Positions 32,979-34,472 of a DNA stretch of 34,472 bases are shown piece after piece (within the stretch, counting starts at the first letter, position 1; each line of letters opens with the position of its first letter). Made by a program: the position numbers and the translations under genes. The DNA is from Bacillota bacterium (lineage in GTDB: Bacteria; Bacillota; Clostridia; Peptostreptococcales; Anaerovoracaceae): assembly GCA_029239605.1 (NCBI GenBank), contig JARBUO010000045.1, positions 1-34,472 of the forward strand, given 5' to 3'. The notes under the pieces are model-generated. The model did no database searches. It saw only the letters and a list, made by a program, of their open reading frames with translations, and was not told the DNA's origin.

Positions 32979-34292
32979 ATGGAAACGCAGCAAATGAAAA
33001 AAAAACTTGCCAGTGAAAACACAAATATCAAATTTGGGAAAGCAGGCTGGGGTATCATTCTCTACTGCGGTGCAATGTTCTTCTTTTTAATCGGCTTTTC
33101 TATTGATGGCCTGAATATTGTTGCCCCTGCTTTTGCAGCAAAGACTGGAATTGAATATGCAGACGTGCTTAGTGTTGCTACAATTGCAGGTTTTATCGGA
33201 ATCCTATCCTACATACTGATCGGCAGAATCAACGTCAAAATCGGCGCAAGAGTGACTTCTGGAATCTGCATGATCGGCGCTGGACTGTCCTATATCTACT
33301 GGGGCAGCACTGAAACGCTGTTCACCTACGGTGTAGGCCTGACCTTAGTAACGAGCTTTATAAACGGTGCTGCTTACATTGCAGGAGGCGCTTTGGTTGC
33401 GCAGTGGTTTCCGAAAAAGAAAGGTCTGGTCAACGGGTTTACCACAATGGGGCACAACCTTGGATCAGCTTTTTATGTTCCGCTGATTGCATTCCTGATC
33501 GGAGCGTTTCAGATGGCAAAGGGAATGACGTTTACCGGTGTTGCCGGAATCGTGCTTGGCCTTATCGGGCTGGCCTTCGTCAAAAACCTTCCTCAGGATA
33601 TGGGCTTATATCCTGACAATGTAACAAAAGATGTTTATGAGAGTGAATACTGCACTGAAGCCGTTGGAGAAGCAAAACTTTGGACGCTGGCAAAGGTGCT
33701 TAAAACGAAAGAAGTTTGGATGGTATCTCTTGTGATCGGCATCAACCAGCTTGTGACCACAGGCGTAATGAGTCAGCTTGTTGTCCGAAACATGGGCATC
33801 GGTTTTTCACAGGCGAAAGCGATCTCTCTGATGACGATGTGTGCTTGTGTCGGCGTTGCAGGTAGCTATTTGTTCGGCTTCATCGATCAGAAATTCGGCG
33901 TAAAAAAAGCAATCATTATCTTCCTGGTATGGTATGCCGCGGCGCTGGCTGTCAACGTAACAGATACGGTCATGGGGGTTTATATCTCTGTAGGAATGGT
34001 AGGAATTGCCATCGGTGCAGCAGCAAACTTCATTGTATCTCTGCCGGCATCTGTATTCGGACGTCACGGATTTGCAGAGGTCTATGCAGCTTATTTCCCA
34101 ATTATGCAGGCAGTACTTATGACCAATTACATCATCAATGCGCAGGCAATCAGAATAACAGGCAGCCTGAGAGGCGCCTATATGGTCTATATTGGTCTAC
34201 TGATTGTAAATATTATTATCATCTGCAGTATCAATGTCAGAAAATACAATAAAGACTATCTTGCAGAAGACCAAGCGTTAGGAAAACGCTAA
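32979..34292 (+). CDS. MFS transporter (oxalate/formate-antiporter-like monocarboxylate carrier)
   Basis: The 437-residue membrane protein has about 12 hydrophobic segments in two halves with a central cytoplasmic loop (residues about 205-245, NLPQDMGLYPDNVTKDVYESEY). Features of the OFA-type subfamily are AQWFPKKKGLVNGFTTMGHNLGSAFYVPL (about 145-173) and the LPQDMGLYPDN motif before the loop. These carriers move small carboxylates or exchange them. GGGAGG lies 9-10 bases before the ATG at 32979; an earlier in-frame ATG at 32952 lacks a site. It is 42 bases after DUF362 and before a thiolase, so a keto acid or short-chain acid is a reasonable substrate (inference). Confidence 0.85.
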   Translation: METQQMKKKLASENTNIKFGKAGWGIILYCGAMFFFLIGFSIDGLNIVAPAFAAKTGIEYADVLSVATIAGFIGILSYILIGRINVKIGARVTSGICMIGAGLSYIYWGSTETLFTYGVGLTLVTSFINGAAYIAGGALVAQWFPKKKGLVNGFTTMGHNLGSAFYVPLIAFLIGAFQMAKGMTFTGVAGIVLGLIGLAFVKNLPQDMGLYPDNVTKDVYESEYCTEAVGEAKLWTLAKVLKTKEVWMVSLVIGINQLVTTGVMSQLVVRNMGIGFSQAKAISLMTMCACVGVAGSYLFGFIDQKFGVKKAIIIFLVWYAAALAVNVTDTVMGVYISVGMVGIAIGAAANFIVSLPASVFGRHGFAEVYAAYFPIMQAVLMTNYIINAQAIRITGSLRGAYMVYIGLLIVNIIIICSINVRKYNKDYLAEDQALGKR

Positions 34293-34373
34293 TCTATTTT
34301 GGAGCGCATATCATTTGGTCAGTGCTTGGTCAAAAGAGAACAAGGAAAAAATATACAAAACGAGTAAATATGA

Positions 34374-34410
34374 CAACGGCCTCTTCGGCGGAAAGCCGGC
34401 GGGGTCGTTG
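34374..34410 (+). other. Strong hairpin upstream of the thiolase
   Basis: Positions 34374-34389 (CAACGGCC...) pair with 34395-34410 (...GGGTCGTTG) around a GGAAA loop, with one mismatch and a few G-T pairs. No T-run follows; CCGCATACGGAGG, holding the thiolase ribosome site, begins at 34411. It could stabilise or attenuate the thiolase message. Confidence 0.5.
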
Positions 34411-34428
34411 CCGCATACGGAGGAATGA

Positions 34429-34472
34429 ATGAGAAATGTTGTAATTGTCGCGGGATGCAGAACCCCAATCGG
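34429..34472 (+). CDS. Acetyl-CoA acetyltransferase (thiolase), N-terminal start only
   Basis: The 14 full codons read MRNVVIVAGCRTPI, followed by GG of a probable Gly codon. This is the first strand and the RTPIG motif of thiolases, with Cys where many have Val. GGAGG at 34419-34423 fits this ATG rather than the out-of-frame ATG at 34425. Thiolases cleave acetoacetyl-CoA or join two acetyl-CoA. The catalytic cysteines and histidine lie beyond the window. Confidence 0.8.
   Translation, partial: MRNVVIVAGCRTPI

Overview
The window looks like an anaerobic, low-to-moderate GC Bacillota genome, most likely class Clostridia. The evidence is the strong AGGAGG-type ribosome sites, ATGA-coupled operons, an HPr with a Ser46 site, PRD-type regulators, 4Fe-4S/flavin ene-reductases and two iron-type alcohol dehydrogenases. 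The genus cannot be read from the sequence. There are 27 complete protein genes and two genes cut by the window edges. No rRNA, tRNA, CRISPR array, integrase or IS transposase is visible.

Layout. (1) 1-2968: the end of a mannose-family PTS locus (IIC end, IID, IIA, HPr) and a GntR/UTRA regulator. (2) 2969-3811: a gene-poor stretch with a decayed HPr fragment, an operator/promoter-like inverted repeat and a 227-bp hairpin element resembling a MITE. (3) 3812-8558: a ribose-type ABC importer, order binding protein, permease, double ATPase, permease. (4) 8771-11529: a divergent FGGY sugar kinase and a zinc-type dehydrogenase that lacks its GHE segment. (5) 11969-15909: two tandem MtlR/LicR-like PRD regulators, the first preceded by a duplicated promoter/hairpin region. 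(6) 16086-22279: an operon of 4Fe-4S ene-reductase, iron alcohol dehydrogenase, class II aldolase, D-2-hydroxyacid dehydrogenase and a second iron alcohol dehydrogenase. (7) 22472-23179: a Crp/Fnr regulator, transcribed away from region 8. (8) 23452-30199: a second copy of the ABC importer, this time followed directly by a second ene-reductase. (9) 30471-34472: a BKACE-family enzyme facing away from a DUF362 protein, an MFS carrier and the start of a thiolase.

How it may work together (inference). Importer and ene-reductase both occur twice, and in the second copy they are adjacent, so the imported compound may be connected to the flavoenzyme. The dehydrogenase, kinase, aldolase and iron alcohol dehydrogenases fit a route that oxidises a polyol or sugar, phosphorylates it, splits it and reduces the resulting aldehyde. 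Four copies of TTTCC-N10-GGAAA occur only before the first importer, between kinase and dehydrogenase (two copies), and before the ene-reductase operon. I did not find them elsewhere by eye. This predicts one regulon, plausibly run by one or both adjacent PRD regulators. The second importer lacks this site and has a different palindrome beside the Crp/Fnr gene. The most unusual points are the doubled importer/ene-reductase module, the shared operator, the missing catalytic metal segment in the dehydrogenase, and Trp at the usual Tyr position of both ene-reductases.
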